41,548 bases of DNA from an uncultured bacterium (GTDB lineage: Bacteria; Verrucomicrobiota; Kiritimatiellia; RFP12; UBA1067). Numbering within the stretch: the stretch's first letter is position 1; the number at the start of each line of letters is the position of its first letter. Both the position numbers and the translations under genes were made by a program. This document shows, piece by piece, positions 14,326 through 23,534 of this stretch. The notes under the pieces were generated by a model, which did not search any database, was not told where the DNA came from, and worked only from the letters and a program-made list of their open reading frames with translations. The stretch covers positions 1 through 41,548 of the forward strand of contig CACZDG010000010.1 of assembly GCA_902779865.1 (NCBI GenBank), given 5' to 3'.

Positions 14326-15810
14326 TCAGATTCTAACGAGCTGAATGCCGAAGAGGTCCGCAACCTTCTCGAAAAGCGAGAGGTTGTGGCCCACGGACAT
14401 CGCGAAATGGTGTATCGGCGCTTCCTGAAGCCAGCGCTCGAACCACGTATCGGGATCGACGTTGAAACGGACGTGCGTCTGCGTGTTGCCGATTGCCATG
14501 ATCGGATCGTCCGTGGCCTCCGCCTCAGATACGATGAACTTCAGCTTGCCCTCGCATGTTTGCGTTACGCCAAGCGTGGTGATGGGGCCGTCCTTCACCT
14601 TTGCCTCCACTGAGACGCCGCTCCCGCGCTTCCCGTGGTAGAGACCTAGGCCGCGCAGAATCGGACGTCCCTTCGCGATGGCCAGATGGAACGGTCCGTC
14701 GTGTCCCAAGAGGATGGTTCCGCGTAAGTAGTCAGTGGTGACGATTTCGCAAAACGACCCTCCCGTACCGAGGAGGTCGCATATCTTCATGGCAAGCGCG
14801 GTCTTGAGATCGCCCTCGCCGGAACACGGAATCCCCTTCGCCGTCAGGAGAGAGTGTCCCACGATGAATCCGCTCTGCAACTGCTCGTAGTCGTTACCGT
14901 CCGCGCCGTGATAGTAGTACGCGAGCGCATCAAGGTTGAAATCGCCGACCATGCGCTCTTGCGCGGCCGCCACTTTCGCGCTCCACTCCAGCTGCTCCGG
15001 CGTTGGACGACGGGCCAGCGGATCGGACGGGGAATCCTCGGAAATCTCGAACATCGCCTTGATCTCGTCCAGCTTCCGCTCAACGTCTTCATCCGTCACG
15101 ACAGCGAGACGCTTGGCGAGATCGCACATCTCAAGAAGCTCCACGTGCATGCCCGTCTGCGCCTGCATCATCGTGAAGTCCGAATACATGTCCAGCATTC
15201 CGGAATAGTTGTTGCCGAGAAAACCGAAGCGGGAATCGGCGAGCGCAGACTTCACTGCGGCAGCACGCACCCAACCGCGTATCTCGCGCCACGCGCGCAC
15301 GGCCTCGGGACGTTCCGCAGTGACTTCGTCAGCCGTTGAGATCGCAGGCGTCTCGTGTAGTCCGAGCAACCCAGACACCACGCGGTACTTGATTCCAGAG
15401 CGATTGAAGGCATTTGCGATCTCTGGTGCAGGACACGCATTGCAGTGCGCAAGCCACTCGCCAGTCGTCACGCGAGCGTAGTTCACCTGAAGCGCGGGCT
15501 GGAGGTTGAGGATCACCGCCGGCACCTTGCAGCGCTGGTGGACAGGCAGTACCGCATCGCTCGTCACGTATGTGCCAATGTGCTGGAACACGATGTCGCA
15601 GAGGTTGCGGTTGAAATACTCGCCAGCCTCCATGCCCTTGTCCGAACAGTCCACAAGGCCGAAGTTGAACACCTCCGCGCAACCGTCCGCCGCAAACTCG
15701 CTGGCGATGAACTTGCCGTATCCCTCAAGCCGCTCGCGCAGTCCCTTGAACTGCGGCCAATACGCCTTCAGGCCCGTGGTGTAAAGGCCAACCCTGACTT
15801 TCCTCTTCAT
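14326..15810 (-). CDS. L-fucose/L-arabinose isomerase-fold protein
   Basis: 494 residues from ATG 15810 (MKRKVRVGLYTTGLKAYWPQ), behind GAGGAG. Order and length match AraA-like isomerases, which interconvert aldoses and ketoses with Mn2+. Visible elements are an N-terminal Rossmann-like domain with FQHIGTYVTSDAVLP, NNYSGMLDMYSD in the middle, SGEGDLKTALAMKI (candidate metal Glu), GHDGPFHLAI (candidate catalytic His) and HHFAMSVGHN near the end (candidate metal His). It could be arabinose, fucose or a related isomerase. It lies 27 bp downstream of the secretin gene on the same strand, so it may be co-transcribed. Confidence 0.85.
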   Translation of the reverse strand: MKRKVRVGLYTTGLKAYWPQFKGLRERLEGYGKFIASEFAADGCAEVFNFGLVDCSDKGMEAGEYFNRNLCDIVFQHIGTYVTSDAVLPVHQRCKVPAVILNLQPALQVNYARVTTGEWLAHCNACPAPEIANAFNRSGIKYRVVSGLLGLHETPAISTADEVTAERPEAVRAWREIRGWVRAAAVKSALADSRFGFLGNNYSGMLDMYSDFTMMQAQTGMHVELLEMCDLAKRLAVVTDEDVERKLDEIKAMFEISEDSPSDPLARRPTPEQLEWSAKVAAAQERMVGDFNLDALAYYYHGADGNDYEQLQSGFIVGHSLLTAKGIPCSGEGDLKTALAMKICDLLGTGGSFCEIVTTDYLRGTILLGHDGPFHLAIAKGRPILRGLGLYHGKRGSGVSVEAKVKDGPITTLGVTQTCEGKLKFIVSEAEATDDPIMAIGNTQTHVRFNVDPDTWFERWLQEAPIHHFAMSVGHNLSLFEKVADLFGIQLVRI

Positions 15811-15837
15811 CTTTTTCTCCTCTAATTGCAACTTGTT

Positions 15838-17505
15838 TTACTTGCCTGCATTGTCTTTGCCCTTGCCAAAAGGCAGCTTGAACATAACGCCTTCGGTCGT
15901 GTTGGTCGCAAGAGGATCCCGGAACTGCTCGTCGAGCGGACGCTTGTCAAGCGACCCTACGCCCTCGATGGCATTGCCTTTCCTGTCGCCGGGCTCTAGC
16001 TTAAGCCCCTGGGTGTACATTCTGCCGAGCACGGCGTTCTTCGGCATGCCGATGTCGGTAGGCACGTTCTTCGGGTCGGCCATGCCCACGGTCACGAAAA
16101 CGAGAATCTCCTTCTGCACTTTCGTTCGAATCTTGCGTCCGAAGAGCTTGTTACCTATCCACGGGATGTCGCGCAACCACGGAATACCGGTGTCGGACTG
16201 CTCTTCGGTGGTTCGCGAAAGGCCACCGATCACGGCGGTATCGCCGGCGGCTAGCGCGAAGTCGGTCACGAGGCGCTGCACGTCGAGCACCGGGTACTTT
16301 GAAGAAATAGTGCCGGCGCTGTTATCCGATTTCGTGGTGTCGCCGGTGCCGGCCGTAACCCAGTCGGAGCAGGACGAGATAGTGGGCACGATCGAGACGT
16401 TGATGAGCCCGTTGGAACTTACGCGGGGCGTCACTTCAAGAGAAATGCCCCAGCTGAAAAACGCCTCTTTTGCGAACATGAACTTATCCTCGCCAGGAAT
16501 CGCCGACATGTTCATGCTGAGGTCGAGCGCATCGGAACTGCTGCCGGAAGTGCGCTTTGCCGAAATCGTCACGTTTGGATACTTCTCCGTCATATCGACG
16601 GTGGCCTTTTTGCCATTGGCGACTATGATTTTCGGGTTGGAGAATATGCGTGCGTCGCCGCTGGAGTCAAGGGCACTTAAAATAAGGGACATGTCCGAGA
16701 ACTGCAGGGTGCCGGAGAAGTACCTGATGCCTCCGTTGCGTCCGCTTGTGATGGACGTCTCAGACGTCGAACGTTCCGACGCGGGTTTACCGTCCGAAGC
16801 AATGCTTTCCTTCGTTGTAGTCGTCTTGGTAGTTGTTTGCCCGGCAATGCCGTATGAGTAGTTGCCAGACGAACCCGAATTCACGGAACGCTTGAAGTCT
16901 GTCACTGCGTTACCTACCACAATGTTGTCCATGCCGCCGCCGAACGTGGCTGTGCCCTTCATGCCGTCCAGCATCGACCAGTCGATGCCAAGCTTGTGCG
17001 ATGCGGAGTTCTGTAACTCCACGAAACGGGCTTCGATGTAAACCTGGGGCACCTCAATGTCGATTGCCTTCACCACCTCCGCACACGCATCGAGGATCAC
17101 GCCTGGAGCCGTGACCATGACTGAGTTCGCCTCTGGGAATGCCTGAGCGATCTTGGACACCTTGAACGCGATGCCGAAGTCACCGTTCCACGTGGAGTTG
17201 AACTTCTCCGCCACTTCCTCGCAGTTGGCGTGGTGAAGACGGAATGTACGCGTGGATATCCGCCGCTTGTATTCCACGTCAACGAGTACCGTGTTCGTGA
17301 CAACGGACTCCACGACGTTGGTGACCACCTGCGGAACAGCCGGTACCGGAGTCTCAACTGGAACGGCGACGTCCTGTACCGTGTTAGTAACACCGCAGGC
17401 ATCCAAAGAGCCAAGCATCTCCAAAACGCCGTCGGGTACGGAGTTTGTCTCCGCTCCCGCTGCCAGAAATGCCATAGCCGCGACGATAAAAAGCCGAAAG
17501 TTCAT
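15838..17505 (-). CDS. Secretin (GspD/PilQ-like outer-membrane channel)
   Basis: 555 residues from ATG 17505 (MNFRLFIVAAMAFLAAG), a signal peptide; an upstream in-frame GTG at 17511 abuts the -10 box and is unlikely. An N-domain region (about 75-165, TFRLHHANCEEVAEKF, and IDVEVPQ-like IDIEVPQVYIEARFVEL) precedes the secretin pore domain, which has the hallmark AAGDTAVIGGL and GIPWLRDIPWIGNKLFG. Ser/Thr/Gly-rich low complexity lies at about 205-250. No other type II, III or pilus genes are nearby. In this group secretins are often orphan, perhaps multi-copy. Confidence 0.93.
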   Translation of the reverse strand: MNFRLFIVAAMAFLAAGAETNSVPDGVLEMLGSLDACGVTNTVQDVAVPVETPVPAVPQVVTNVVESVVTNTVLVDVEYKRRISTRTFRLHHANCEEVAEKFNSTWNGDFGIAFKVSKIAQAFPEANSVMVTAPGVILDACAEVVKAIDIEVPQVYIEARFVELQNSASHKLGIDWSMLDGMKGTATFGGGMDNIVVGNAVTDFKRSVNSGSSGNYSYGIAGQTTTKTTTTKESIASDGKPASERSTSETSITSGRNGGIRYFSGTLQFSDMSLILSALDSSGDARIFSNPKIIVANGKKATVDMTEKYPNVTISAKRTSGSSSDALDLSMNMSAIPGEDKFMFAKEAFFSWGISLEVTPRVSSNGLINVSIVPTISSCSDWVTAGTGDTTKSDNSAGTISSKYPVLDVQRLVTDFALAAGDTAVIGGLSRTTEEQSDTGIPWLRDIPWIGNKLFGRKIRTKVQKEILVFVTVGMADPKNVPTDIGMPKNAVLGRMYTQGLKLEPGDRKGNAIEGVGSLDKRPLDEQFRDPLATNTTEGVMFKLPFGKGKDNAGK

Positions 17506-17511
17506 GCGCAC

Positions 17512-17517
17512 ATTATA
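17512..17517 (-). promoter_or_regulatory. Extended -10 box of the secretin gene, leaderless
   Basis: The minus strand reads TGGTATAAT, then 6 bp, then ATG 17505. Transcription would start at or next to the start codon. No strong -35 was seen. Confidence 0.65.
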
Positions 17518-17561
17518 CCATTTCCATCACGGCTCTGCGAGAGGAAAGTTAATGCCATCAT

Positions 17562-18278
17562 TCATTTTTCACTTGATTGGACCGGCTTTGAGAAAAGACA
17601 TCCCCAAAGCGCTGACTGCGTGAGCAGTGTATCGCGCAGCGGACGGTAATGTGACGCGGAATTGCCATCCAGGTAGATGGTCTTGATCGGCACTTCGCGC
17701 GGCGGGGATGGATGATGACGGGCATCCGCAAGCATGCGAATTTCATATTCGTAACGGTCGCCGGGGATCGAAAGGAGGCGTGGCAAAAGGTGCACGGGAA
17801 TTCCGCGAAGTCCAGTCTGCGTGTCGCTCACGGCAAGTCCCGTGAGAATGCGGAAAAGCACACGCGTCCAGAGGTTGCCAAAGCGACTGCGGAAAGGCAC
17901 GTCGCGTCCGAACGAACGTACACCGAGAACGAGGCCGCCGTCTGGCGCACGGAGAAGTTCATCGGCTACGCGCAATACGTCCTCCGGCGCATGCTGTCCG
18001 TCGCCATCCACCGTCACCACTCCTACGGCATCAGGTAGTTTCTCGCGCACCCATGCGAAAGCCGTCTTGAGCGCGGCACCCTTCCCGCGGTTTGTGGGAT
18101 GTTCAAGCACCGCATTGACCTCGCTTCTGATGGAATCAAAGGCTGCGCATCCGCACGTGGAACCATCATCCACGACGACGACGTGCGCGAAATCATTACG
18201 AAGACGCCGCACCAGCGCGGGGAGACGCCCTTCGTCTGGATCGTACACGGGAATAACCAATACTACGTTCGCAATCAT
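17562..18278 (-). CDS. Family 2 glycosyltransferase (polyprenyl-phosphate type)
   Basis: 238 residues. The GT-A fold is shown by VIPVYDPDE at the N-terminus, VVVVDDGS (first Asp pair), NRGKGAALKTAF and VTVDGDGQH (DXD-like metal site). The middle FGNLWTRVLFRILTGLAVSDTQTGLRG is typical of dolichol-phosphate mannosyltransferase-like enzymes that charge a lipid carrier. No C-terminal membrane segments. ATG overlaps the stop of the DUF975 gene (ATGA). The donor and acceptor cannot be told from sequence. Confidence 0.92.
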   Translation of the reverse strand: MIANVVLVIPVYDPDEGRLPALVRRLRNDFAHVVVVDDGSTCGCAAFDSIRSEVNAVLEHPTNRGKGAALKTAFAWVREKLPDAVGVVTVDGDGQHAPEDVLRVADELLRAPDGGLVLGVRSFGRDVPFRSRFGNLWTRVLFRILTGLAVSDTQTGLRGIPVHLLPRLLSIPGDRYEYEIRMLADARHHPSPPREVPIKTIYLDGNSASHYRPLRDTLLTQSALWGCLFSKPVQSSEK

Positions 18279-19009
18279 GCCTCTCCGTCCGCAGTTCGGT
18301 CGAGGAGGTCTTCGTAGAACGCAGCGTTTGCCGTAGCATAGTACGGAGCCACGAAAATACCAGCTAGTCCCTGCGTAACGCCGACAAGAAGGAACCAGCC
18401 GATGAAGGACGCATCAAGGCATGCGAGACGCCAGCGATGTCCGTACATAAGCCGCTTCGATTCCTGCAGCGCCTTCCACGACGACCAGTCGGGATGGTCG
18501 GCGAGCAGGTAGAACGCCATCCTGTAGGAATACGCCGCGTAGAAGCCCGGGATTATCAACAACAGCGACCAAAACGCAATAAGCAACGTGCGCAACGCAC
18601 CGAGCACGGCAGTGCGGAACGGCCAGCGGAAACCGGACATCGCCTGAAACGCCGTTGGACCGCCACGCATGACGGAAATCGACAACACCGCGCCACCAAA
18701 TGAGAGTATGCCGTTCCACATGGCTTGGACGCCGACGATAAACGCCATGTAGCCATACGTTGGGTATGGCACTGTGTATTTGGCAAGCCCCTTGGCCATT
18801 TCATCATCAACGTAAAAGCCAAGTAATTGCATGAACTCGTCGAGAGGTATTTCGGCGATCAGACCAAGTTTAACGCCGACGCGGCTGAGTACGACGTCAG
18901 CAAGCGTTCCGAGCAAGAACAGAATTGCGAAGCCGGCAAGCGCGGGGAGAAGCCCACCTTCCTTAATCTTCTTCCATGCAGAGGAACGAATGTCGTATGC
19001 TGACGGCAT
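18275..19009 (-). CDS. DUF975-family integral membrane protein
   Basis: About 244 residues from ATG 19009 (MPSAYDIRSSAWKKIKEGG), one base after the pyrB-like stop. The N-terminal R.SAW..IK.G signature, five or so hydrophobic segments, and the motif ALQESKRLMYGHRWRLACLD near the C-terminus match DUF975. The function of the family is unknown. Tight linkage with the ATCase gene upstream and the glycosyltransferase downstream suggests one transcript. Confidence 0.8.
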   Translation of the reverse strand: MPSAYDIRSSAWKKIKEGGLLPALAGFAILFLLGTLADVVLSRVGVKLGLIAEIPLDEFMQLLGFYVDDEMAKGLAKYTVPYPTYGYMAFIVGVQAMWNGILSFGGAVLSISVMRGGPTAFQAMSGFRWPFRTAVLGALRTLLIAFWSLLLIIPGFYAAYSYRMAFYLLADHPDWSSWKALQESKRLMYGHRWRLACLDASFIGWFLLVGVTQGLAGIFVAPYYATANAAFYEDLLDRTADGEA

Positions 19010-19010
19010 C

Positions 19011-20087
19011 CTATGCCCCGAAGCACATGATCTGCTTTTCAAAGCCGAACGTCATGGCAATCAGCGCGGAACGAATCCACATGCCGTTGCGCATCTGCCG
19101 CCAGTACATCGCGCGCGGATCGTGGTCGCAGCAGGTGGCGATTTCGTCGCGGCGCGGAAGCGGGTGCATGATGATACCGTCCTTCGGCAGAAGCTTCAGT
19201 TCCTCTGCCCCAAACTTGAAAAGGTGCGTGTCAATGCGCGCGCTCTCGCCCTTCGACTGGTCCCACTCGTCCTGGATGCGCGTCATATAGACGGCATCCG
19301 ACACCTTCACGGCGGCACGAAGGTCGCTGGACACCTCGTACTTCACGCCCTTAGCATCAAGTATCTCCAGCACGTCTGCAGGCACTTGCAGCTGCTGAGG
19401 CGCAACGAAGACCTGACGGATGTTCTCGAAGTTGGTGAGCAGATAGCTGAGAGAGCGCACGGTACGTCCGCGCAGAAGGTCGCCGCAGAACGTGACGGTA
19501 CGGTCCCTGAGTCCGCCCTTAGTCTCGAAGGAGCGGAGGAGCGTGTAGATGTCGAGCAGCGCCTGCGTGGGGTGCTGGTCCTTGCCGGAACCAGCGTTGA
19601 GGATCGGGATCGGACGCGACGAGTTCGAAAGCTCCCACGCCATGTGCTCGGCGAGGCCCTTCTCCGGCGTGCGCATGATGATCATGTCGAAGTAGCTGGA
19701 AAACGTGCGGATGGAATCTTCCTTCGACTCGCCCTTGAACTCGCTGGACGTGGCCGCGTCGCGTACACTGCCCGTGGTTAGGCCAAGAATCTGGCATGCG
19801 GCGAGGTGGCTCAGGAAGGTTCTGGAGCTAGGCTGCGAGAAGTAAAGCATCGCGCGCTTATGCGGTAGTAGCGACTTGAGGTAGAGCGCCCCCTCCTTGC
19901 TCTTCGCCATGAAACGAATGCGATTCGCTAGCGCTGCGAGGCGTTCAAGCAGACCACGGTCGAACTGCTGCGCAAACAGCGTGTGGTACGGCGTATTGGG
20001 AATCGCGTCGTTTTCCAGATACGGACGCTTCGCCTCGAGCGGCAGCCGCTCGAATTCCTCCCATGCGATTTCAGTTAGCTTGACCAT
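19011..20087 (-). CDS. pyrB: Aspartate carbamoyltransferase catalytic chain
   Basis: It condenses carbamoyl phosphate with aspartate in pyrimidine synthesis. 358 residues from ATG 20087, with AAGGAG 5 bp upstream; longer than the usual 300-310. Carbamoyl phosphate loop FSQPSSRTFLSH (STRT variant), KGESKEDSIRTFSSY (the 80s-loop region), HPTQALLDIYT, GDLLRGRTVRSL and MHPLPRRDEI are all present. No pyrI regulatory chain follows. An ornithine carbamoyltransferase is less likely, given HPLPR with the overall ATCase pattern. pyrF lies 1.9 kb upstream, behind the TMEM43 and TetR genes. Confidence 0.92.
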   Translation of the reverse strand: MVKLTEIAWEEFERLPLEAKRPYLENDAIPNTPYHTLFAQQFDRGLLERLAALANRIRFMAKSKEGALYLKSLLPHKRAMLYFSQPSSRTFLSHLAACQILGLTTGSVRDAATSSEFKGESKEDSIRTFSSYFDMIIMRTPEKGLAEHMAWELSNSSRPIPILNAGSGKDQHPTQALLDIYTLLRSFETKGGLRDRTVTFCGDLLRGRTVRSLSYLLTNFENIRQVFVAPQQLQVPADVLEILDAKGVKYEVSSDLRAAVKVSDAVYMTRIQDEWDQSKGESARIDTHLFKFGAEELKLLPKDGIIMHPLPRRDEIATCCDHDPRAMYWRQMRNGMWIRSALIAMTFGFEKQIMCFGA

Positions 20088-20148
20088 TGCCACTCCTTCT
20101 TTATTCCAAAATCATTTTTCAAACACGTCTTTGCGCCCATACATCTTG

Positions 20149-21342
20149 TCAACGAACGGCTGTCGAACCAGCATTCTTCTTTTTCTTGAGAACCATCATC
20201 ACGATCAGCGCCACGCCTGCGACAACAAGCGGAATGCCGATGAGCGGACGATAGAACAGCCACGCTACGCCTATCGTGAGAAGCGCACACGCAGCGGCGA
20301 CGATGCCAGCGACGATGTCGGCGCCGATTCCGATAATGTCGCCGAGAATCGGCAGAACGTCGGCAAGCACGCTAAGCGGCTTCAGAACGCGCGAGAGGCC
20401 GAAGAACATGAGGAGGAACCCGACAAGGCGGACAAGCCAGGTGAAAAATGTGTTTGCGCTGCGTGCGGCTTCGAACATCTCGGCCGCGTCCTTAACTCCG
20501 TCGGAGAGCATGTCAACTTTCTTTTTCGTCTTGGCGATATAGCTCACGAACGTATCGCCCTTCTGCTTTGCGATGATGGATATGTCGTGCGGGTACACGA
20601 CCGAATACGTCACGCGCATATCGCCGACGCGAGGCTGGGACGCCACGTCGCGGTTGTTCTTCTCGTTGTCGCGGGTCGCCTTGTTTGGAACGTAGATGGT
20701 CTTTCCCTGCACCTGTACGCGAGAAATCTTGCAAACGAAGTCGGTCGGGAACGCATACGCCTGCGCCGAGCCGATGCTCTTAATCTGCTTCTCGTTCAGC
20801 TTGAACGCGCCGAAGGATACGTTCGCCGCGCGCCATTCCTCGGACGGGAACTCGATGACTCCGGGGTTCTCGTGACCTTCCCTCTTGTTGAACGAACCGG
20901 AATCGATCGCCGTCTCCTTCCAGTCCTGCGAGTAGGTGTATTTCGTCGTCTTCGTCACGCTTCCGCCGAGGTTTTTTTTCTCCTCTGTCTCGGAATGCTC
21001 AATCCACTGGAACATCTCGACCGTGCGCTTGAGCGAGATCGCCGTCATGCTCACCCCGAACTGAGCGTCTGCCAACACGTCCTTCGTAACGGCGCGTCCC
21101 GTCATGTGTACGAGCTGTCCCTCCATCTCGGGATCAATCTTCTCAATGGACTCCACCGGCACGCATGCGCCCTCGCCCTCGTCGAGTGCTTTTGCCGTCT
21201 TGACGCTATTGCCCTCGTTGTAGAAGAGGACCGGGAATCCAGCTATGAAAAGCGCTAGCCCGACCAGGATTCCCCTAATCGAAGAACCGAGGCGCGATCC
21301 CCACGACTCCTTCGTCACTACGATATTTTCCGATTCTTCCAT
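20149..21342 (-). CDS. TMEM43-family membrane protein
   Basis: 397 residues. One hydrophobic segment near the N-terminus (GILVGLALFIAGFPVLFYNEG) is followed by a large extracytoplasmic domain and then three or four hydrophobic segments at the C-terminus (TWLVRLVGFLLMFFGLSRVL onward). The NEG motif after the first segment, GFLLMFFGL and the overall order match TMEM43/LUMA homologues found across bacteria and animals. Function in bacteria is unknown. It begins 6 bp after the TetR stop, so the regulator probably controls it. Confidence 0.85.
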   Translation of the reverse strand: MEESENIVVTKESWGSRLGSSIRGILVGLALFIAGFPVLFYNEGNSVKTAKALDEGEGACVPVESIEKIDPEMEGQLVHMTGRAVTKDVLADAQFGVSMTAISLKRTVEMFQWIEHSETEEKKNLGGSVTKTTKYTYSQDWKETAIDSGSFNKREGHENPGVIEFPSEEWRAANVSFGAFKLNEKQIKSIGSAQAYAFPTDFVCKISRVQVQGKTIYVPNKATRDNEKNNRDVASQPRVGDMRVTYSVVYPHDISIIAKQKGDTFVSYIAKTKKKVDMLSDGVKDAAEMFEAARSANTFFTWLVRLVGFLLMFFGLSRVLKPLSVLADVLPILGDIIGIGADIVAGIVAAACALLTIGVAWLFYRPLIGIPLVVAGVALIVMMVLKKKKNAGSTAVR

Positions 21343-21348
21343 TGTGCA

Positions 21349-21966
21349 TTACCTTTCTTGTTCGGTGCTTGGTACCTTGGCGATGGAACGCACCATCGCC
21401 GCAAAACGCAATTTGGACTTACCGGCGTCGTGTTCCACGCCGAGAAGCATTCTGAGGACGACGCTTTCAAGCAAGGCGAAGAGCACGTCGGACGTAAGCC
21501 TCGGATCTACGCTTTCCGGCAGTTCGCCGCGCCGAACGCCCTCTTCGAGCAACCGCAGGAAAAGCTCCCTCAGCCCGCTTGTGAACTGTGCGATGCGCGA
21601 TCGCATGTCTTCGCCCCTGCGTACCATGTCTATCACGAAAGCGTAGATCGCGAGCAGGAAATCCTTGCGCTCGAAAAGCGTGTCGATCACGCTTTCCGCC
21701 ACGCGCACGAGACGCTCCGGAACCGGAAGCCGCTGCGCCGCGATTGCAGAGCTGGACATCTTTATCCCGTGTGTACACTCGTGGATGGCCTCGTCGAAAA
21801 TGTCGCGCTTCGTCTTGAAATAGCGGTATATCGCGGTACGGGCGACGCCCGTGGCCTCTGAAATCGTGAGAAACGACACCTTGGCGTAGCCCAACCTCGC
21901 GAACAGCCCCATTGACCGTTCCACGATGAACTGCCGACGTGCGGCATGATCAATGCGCTTCGCCAT
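21349..21966 (-). CDS. TetR-family transcriptional regulator
   Basis: 205 residues from ATG 21966 (MAKRIDHAARRQFIVERS). The N-terminal helix-turn-helix (about 22-55) contains SFLTISEATGVARTAIYRYFKTKRD, the classic TetR signature. The C-terminal helical domain is typical for ligand binding. There is no Shine-Dalgarno; a TGATATACT box ends 7 bp before the ATG. It probably autoregulates and controls the TMEM43-like gene just downstream. The ligand is unknown. Confidence 0.92.
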   Translation of the reverse strand: MAKRIDHAARRQFIVERSMGLFARLGYAKVSFLTISEATGVARTAIYRYFKTKRDIFDEAIHECTHGIKMSSSAIAAQRLPVPERLVRVAESVIDTLFERKDFLLAIYAFVIDMVRRGEDMRSRIAQFTSGLRELFLRLLEEGVRRGELPESVDPRLTSDVLFALLESVVLRMLLGVEHDAGKSKLRFAAMVRSIAKVPSTEQER

Positions 21967-21973
21967 GGCTTTG

Positions 21974-21979
21974 AGTATA
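21974..21979 (-). promoter_or_regulatory. -10 box of tetR, leaderless, overlapping the pyrF stop
   Basis: The minus strand reads TGATATACT, with its TGA being the pyrF stop codon; 7 bp separate the box from ATG 21966. The -35 is poor. Confidence 0.6.
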
Positions 21980-22681
21980 TCACATTCTCGCCGACATTTC
22001 CGCACGAATCGCACGGGCTGCGGCGGCGGGGTCGGGCGCGGCGAGCACGGGACGCCCCACCACAAGGTGCGTGGAACCGTCGCGGACAGCGTCCGCCGGC
22101 GTCGCGACGCGTTTCTGGTCGCCGACGGCCGAACCAGCGGGACGCACCCCCGGCGTAATGAACAACGTACCGGCAGGCAAGAGGCGAGAGAGCTCACCGA
22201 CTTCCTTTGGGCTGCAAACAAGGCCGTGTGCGCCATTCGACGTCGCGAACTGCGCCATCGCTACGACTTGCTCCGCAGGCGTGCGCCCGACGATGCCAAC
22301 GTCTGCAAGGTCGGTCTGGTCAAGAGATGTGAGAACCGTCACCGCAAGAATCTTCGGACCCGCCGCGCCAAACGAAGCCGCCGCATCCACCGCCGCCTTT
22401 ATCATCGCCTTACCGCCTACGGAGTGAATCGTCATCAGCTCCACACCGAGCTTTCCACCGCTGAGGACGGCGCGTTCCACCGTGCGGGGTATGTCGTGCA
22501 GTTTGAGGTCCAGAAACACCTTCTTGCCTAAATCCTTCACCGCCTTCACCACGTCCGGGCCTTCCGCCGTGAACAGCTCAAGCCCGATCTTGTAGAAATC
22601 AACGGCGTCGCCGATGAGATTCACCTTCTCAACTGCCTCCGCGCGCGACTGCACGTCAAGCGCCACTATCAATTCAGCCAT
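21980..22681 (-). CDS. pyrF: Orotidine 5'-phosphate decarboxylase
   Basis: It makes UMP from OMP. 233 residues from ATG 22681 (MAELIVALD). Active-site residues appear as D9, K31 and D58-K60-D63 (FLDLKLHDIP). GVRPAGSAVGDQKRVATP is the phosphate-binding signature and HLVVGRPV the final strand. It starts 4 bp after the dapF stop, behind a moderate Shine-Dalgarno (GGAG), so it is in the prc-dapF operon. Confidence 0.96.
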   Translation of the reverse strand: MAELIVALDVQSRAEAVEKVNLIGDAVDFYKIGLELFTAEGPDVVKAVKDLGKKVFLDLKLHDIPRTVERAVLSGGKLGVELMTIHSVGGKAMIKAAVDAAASFGAAGPKILAVTVLTSLDQTDLADVGIVGRTPAEQVVAMAQFATSNGAHGLVCSPKEVGELSRLLPAGTLFITPGVRPAGSAVGDQKRVATPADAVRDGSTHLVVGRPVLAAPDPAAAARAIRAEMSARM

Positions 22682-22685
22682 CTTT

Positions 22686-23534
22686 TCACTCCATTTCATT
22701 GCTGGTGTCGAAACTGTCGAGGTCAACCACTCCCTCAAAAACCTTCTTCACGGGACCGGTCAGCGTAAACCCCGTGGTCTTCGAGTGCCGCCAGTCGCCA
22801 TCAACCGTAAGCGTATATCCTTCGGAAGTGCGCACGTTGATAGGCAGCGAAAGTCCCTTCGTCTCCACCGCCACGACGGCCGTCGCCACCGCGCCCGTGC
22901 CGCATGCGCCGCTTTCCGCCTCCACCCCGCGCTCGTATGTGCGTATGACGACCCTGTGGGCGGGATTGAACTGCGCGAAATCCACGTTCGTGCCATTCGG
23001 CGCAAAGTTGTCAGAAAGGCGTAGCGCGCGCCCGAGTCTCTCGACGTCTAGCGACGACACGTTCGCGCTGCGCACGATGAAATGCGGTACGCCCACCTCC
23101 ACGTAGTCGCCCGTCACAACATCATCGCCTACCTTCACCTGAAGCCCGTAGCGGCGGTTTCTCGGCTCCGGCATCCACACTTTAACCGAGTTCCCGTTCG
23201 CGGAGACCTCCGCGTCCACAAGCCCCGCACGCGTCTCGAACGTCATCGCGGCAGACGAAACCGCGCCGATTTCATGTGCGAACGCGGCCACGCACCTGGC
23301 GCCGTTTCCGCAAAGGTCCGCTTCCGTGCCATCCGGGTTGAAGAACTCCATGCGGAAGTCGGCCACGTTCGATTTCTGCACAAGGATCACGCCTTCGCAT
23401 GATATCCCCGTGCGGTGCGACGCGAGCATCGAGAGCAGAATGTGGTCGTGTACCGGAAACATCCCGTCACGGTCGTCGATCAGCACGAAGTCGTTGCCCG
23501 CCCCGTGCATCTTCGTGAATGCGACCTTTTTCAT
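22686..23534 (-). CDS. dapF: Diaminopimelate epimerase
   Basis: It converts LL- to meso-diaminopimelate for lysine and peptidoglycan. 282 residues. The catalytic pair is C75 (ADLCGNGARC) and C211 (ESGACGTGA). KMHGAGNDFVLID is the N-terminal signature. ATG overlaps the prc stop (TGATG) with AGGAGGGG just upstream. Start and length are typical. Confidence 0.97.
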   Translation of the reverse strand: MKKVAFTKMHGAGNDFVLIDDRDGMFPVHDHILLSMLASHRTGISCEGVILVQKSNVADFRMEFFNPDGTEADLCGNGARCVAAFAHEIGAVSSAAMTFETRAGLVDAEVSANGNSVKVWMPEPRNRRYGLQVKVGDDVVTGDYVEVGVPHFIVRSANVSSLDVERLGRALRLSDNFAPNGTNVDFAQFNPAHRVVIRTYERGVEAESGACGTGAVATAVVAVETKGLSLPINVRTSEGYTLTVDGDWRHSKTTGFTLTGPVKKVFEGVVDLDSFDTSNEME

